Source of the DNA: Acidobacteriota bacterium
GTDB taxonomy: Bacteria > Acidobacteriota > Holophagae > Thermotomaculales > Thermotomaculaceae
Assembly (NCBI GenBank): GCA_015487755.1
Contig: WFPG01000307.1
Location: forward strand, 1-6,612
DNA: 6,612 bases
Direction of reading: 5' to 3'
In this document: one piece after another, positions 6,410 to 6,612 of the stretch
How positions within the stretch are numbered: the stretch's first letter is position 1
Layout of the letters: each line of letters begins with the position of its first letter
The notes under the pieces: generated by a model
Seen by the model: only the letters and a program-made list of their open reading frames with translations
What the model was told of the DNA's origin: nothing
Databases searched by the model: none
Program-made: the position numbers and the translations under genes

Positions 6410-6612
6410 TTATTTATTTATCAACCTGAACAGTTCTCCGAGAAACTTTCTTACACTTGCATCCCTTGAAGCCCCAAGCCTTCCCAATTCATTGCCGTTT
6501 GAATCAAGAATAACATAGGTTGGAAAGCCTCTAATGCCGTAAAGGTCCGCAAGCTTTCTGTTTCTGTCCCTGTACTTTTCAGGCACCAGGTCCTTATTCC
6601 TCGGGAAATCAA
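6410..6612 (-). CDS. Thioredoxin-fold protein, C-terminal part (5' end outside the window)
   Basis: The last 66 residues plus stop of a gene read on the - strand; the first complete codon is at 6608-6610. The segment LADLYGIRGFPTYVILDSNGNELGRLG (visible residues 20-46) is the second half of a thioredoxin fold. Its cis-proline is in GFPT, followed by the strand-turn-strand that packs against the active site. The preceding DFPRNKDLVPEKYRDRN resembles the mid-region of periplasmic or secreted thioredoxin-like proteins. The CXXC active site and any signal peptide would lie beyond the window, so whether it is an active oxidoreductase and where it acts cannot be told. It ends TAA and is 3 bases ahead of the kinase ATG, in the same frame, so the two are very likely one operon. 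Confidence 0.85.
   Translation of the reverse strand, partial: DFPRNKDLVPEKYRDRNRKLADLYGIRGFPTYVILDSNGNELGRLGASRDASVRKFLGELFRLINK

Noticed and set aside
1..6612. Defence system, CRISPR array, insertion sequence, tRNA or rRNA
   Set aside because: No direct-repeat arrays, terminal inverted repeats with transposase, or RNA-gene signatures were seen; nearly all of the window is accounted for by recognisable protein families.

Overview
The window is an AT-rich piece of bacterial chromosome holding seven protein genes and no RNA gene, mobile element or CRISPR array. A signal-peptide-bearing beta-barrel protein ending in Phe points to a diderm (Gram-negative-type) bacterium. Arginine is encoded almost only by AGA/AGG and ATA isoleucine codons are common, a pattern typical of AT-rich and often thermophilic lineages. 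The phylum cannot be fixed from the sequence alone.

Layout. Five genes lie on the + strand. (1) The window opens about eight codons inside a MaeB-type malic enzyme with a C-terminal phosphotransacetylase-like domain (1-2245). It ends at a strong palindromic terminator (2255-2285). (2) A cyclic-nucleotide-binding plus FHA signalling protein (2301-3020) starts at a TTG codon only 15 bases after that terminator. (3) A 174-base gap holds a good sigma-70-type promoter and a long leader for a KamA-family radical SAM/PLP protein (3195-4328). (4) A small outer-membrane beta-barrel protein (4400-4969) follows, and 2 bases later (5) ribonuclease HII (4972-5574). Two genes are on the - strand and meet rnhB tail to tail with a 14-base overlap. 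They are an AmgK-like small-molecule kinase (5561-6406) and, 3 bases upstream of it in transcription order, the C-terminal part of a thioredoxin-fold protein (6410-6612), cut by the window edge.

How they fit together. MaeB links malate to pyruvate/acetyl-CoA supply, and its PTA-like part looks like a regulatory domain rather than an active enzyme. The cNMP/FHA protein is a candidate integrator of a nucleotide second messenger and Ser/Thr phosphorylation, with no visible output domain. omp and rnhB look co-transcribed, as do the thioredoxin-fold gene and the kinase. The three groups are otherwise functionally unrelated, so this reads as ordinary chromosomal housekeeping and accessory metabolism. 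The points most worth a second look are the KamA-family protein, which lacks the lysine-binding and zinc-binding residues of true lysine 2,3-aminomutase, and the possible pairing of the maeB terminator arm with the ribosome binding site of the next gene.
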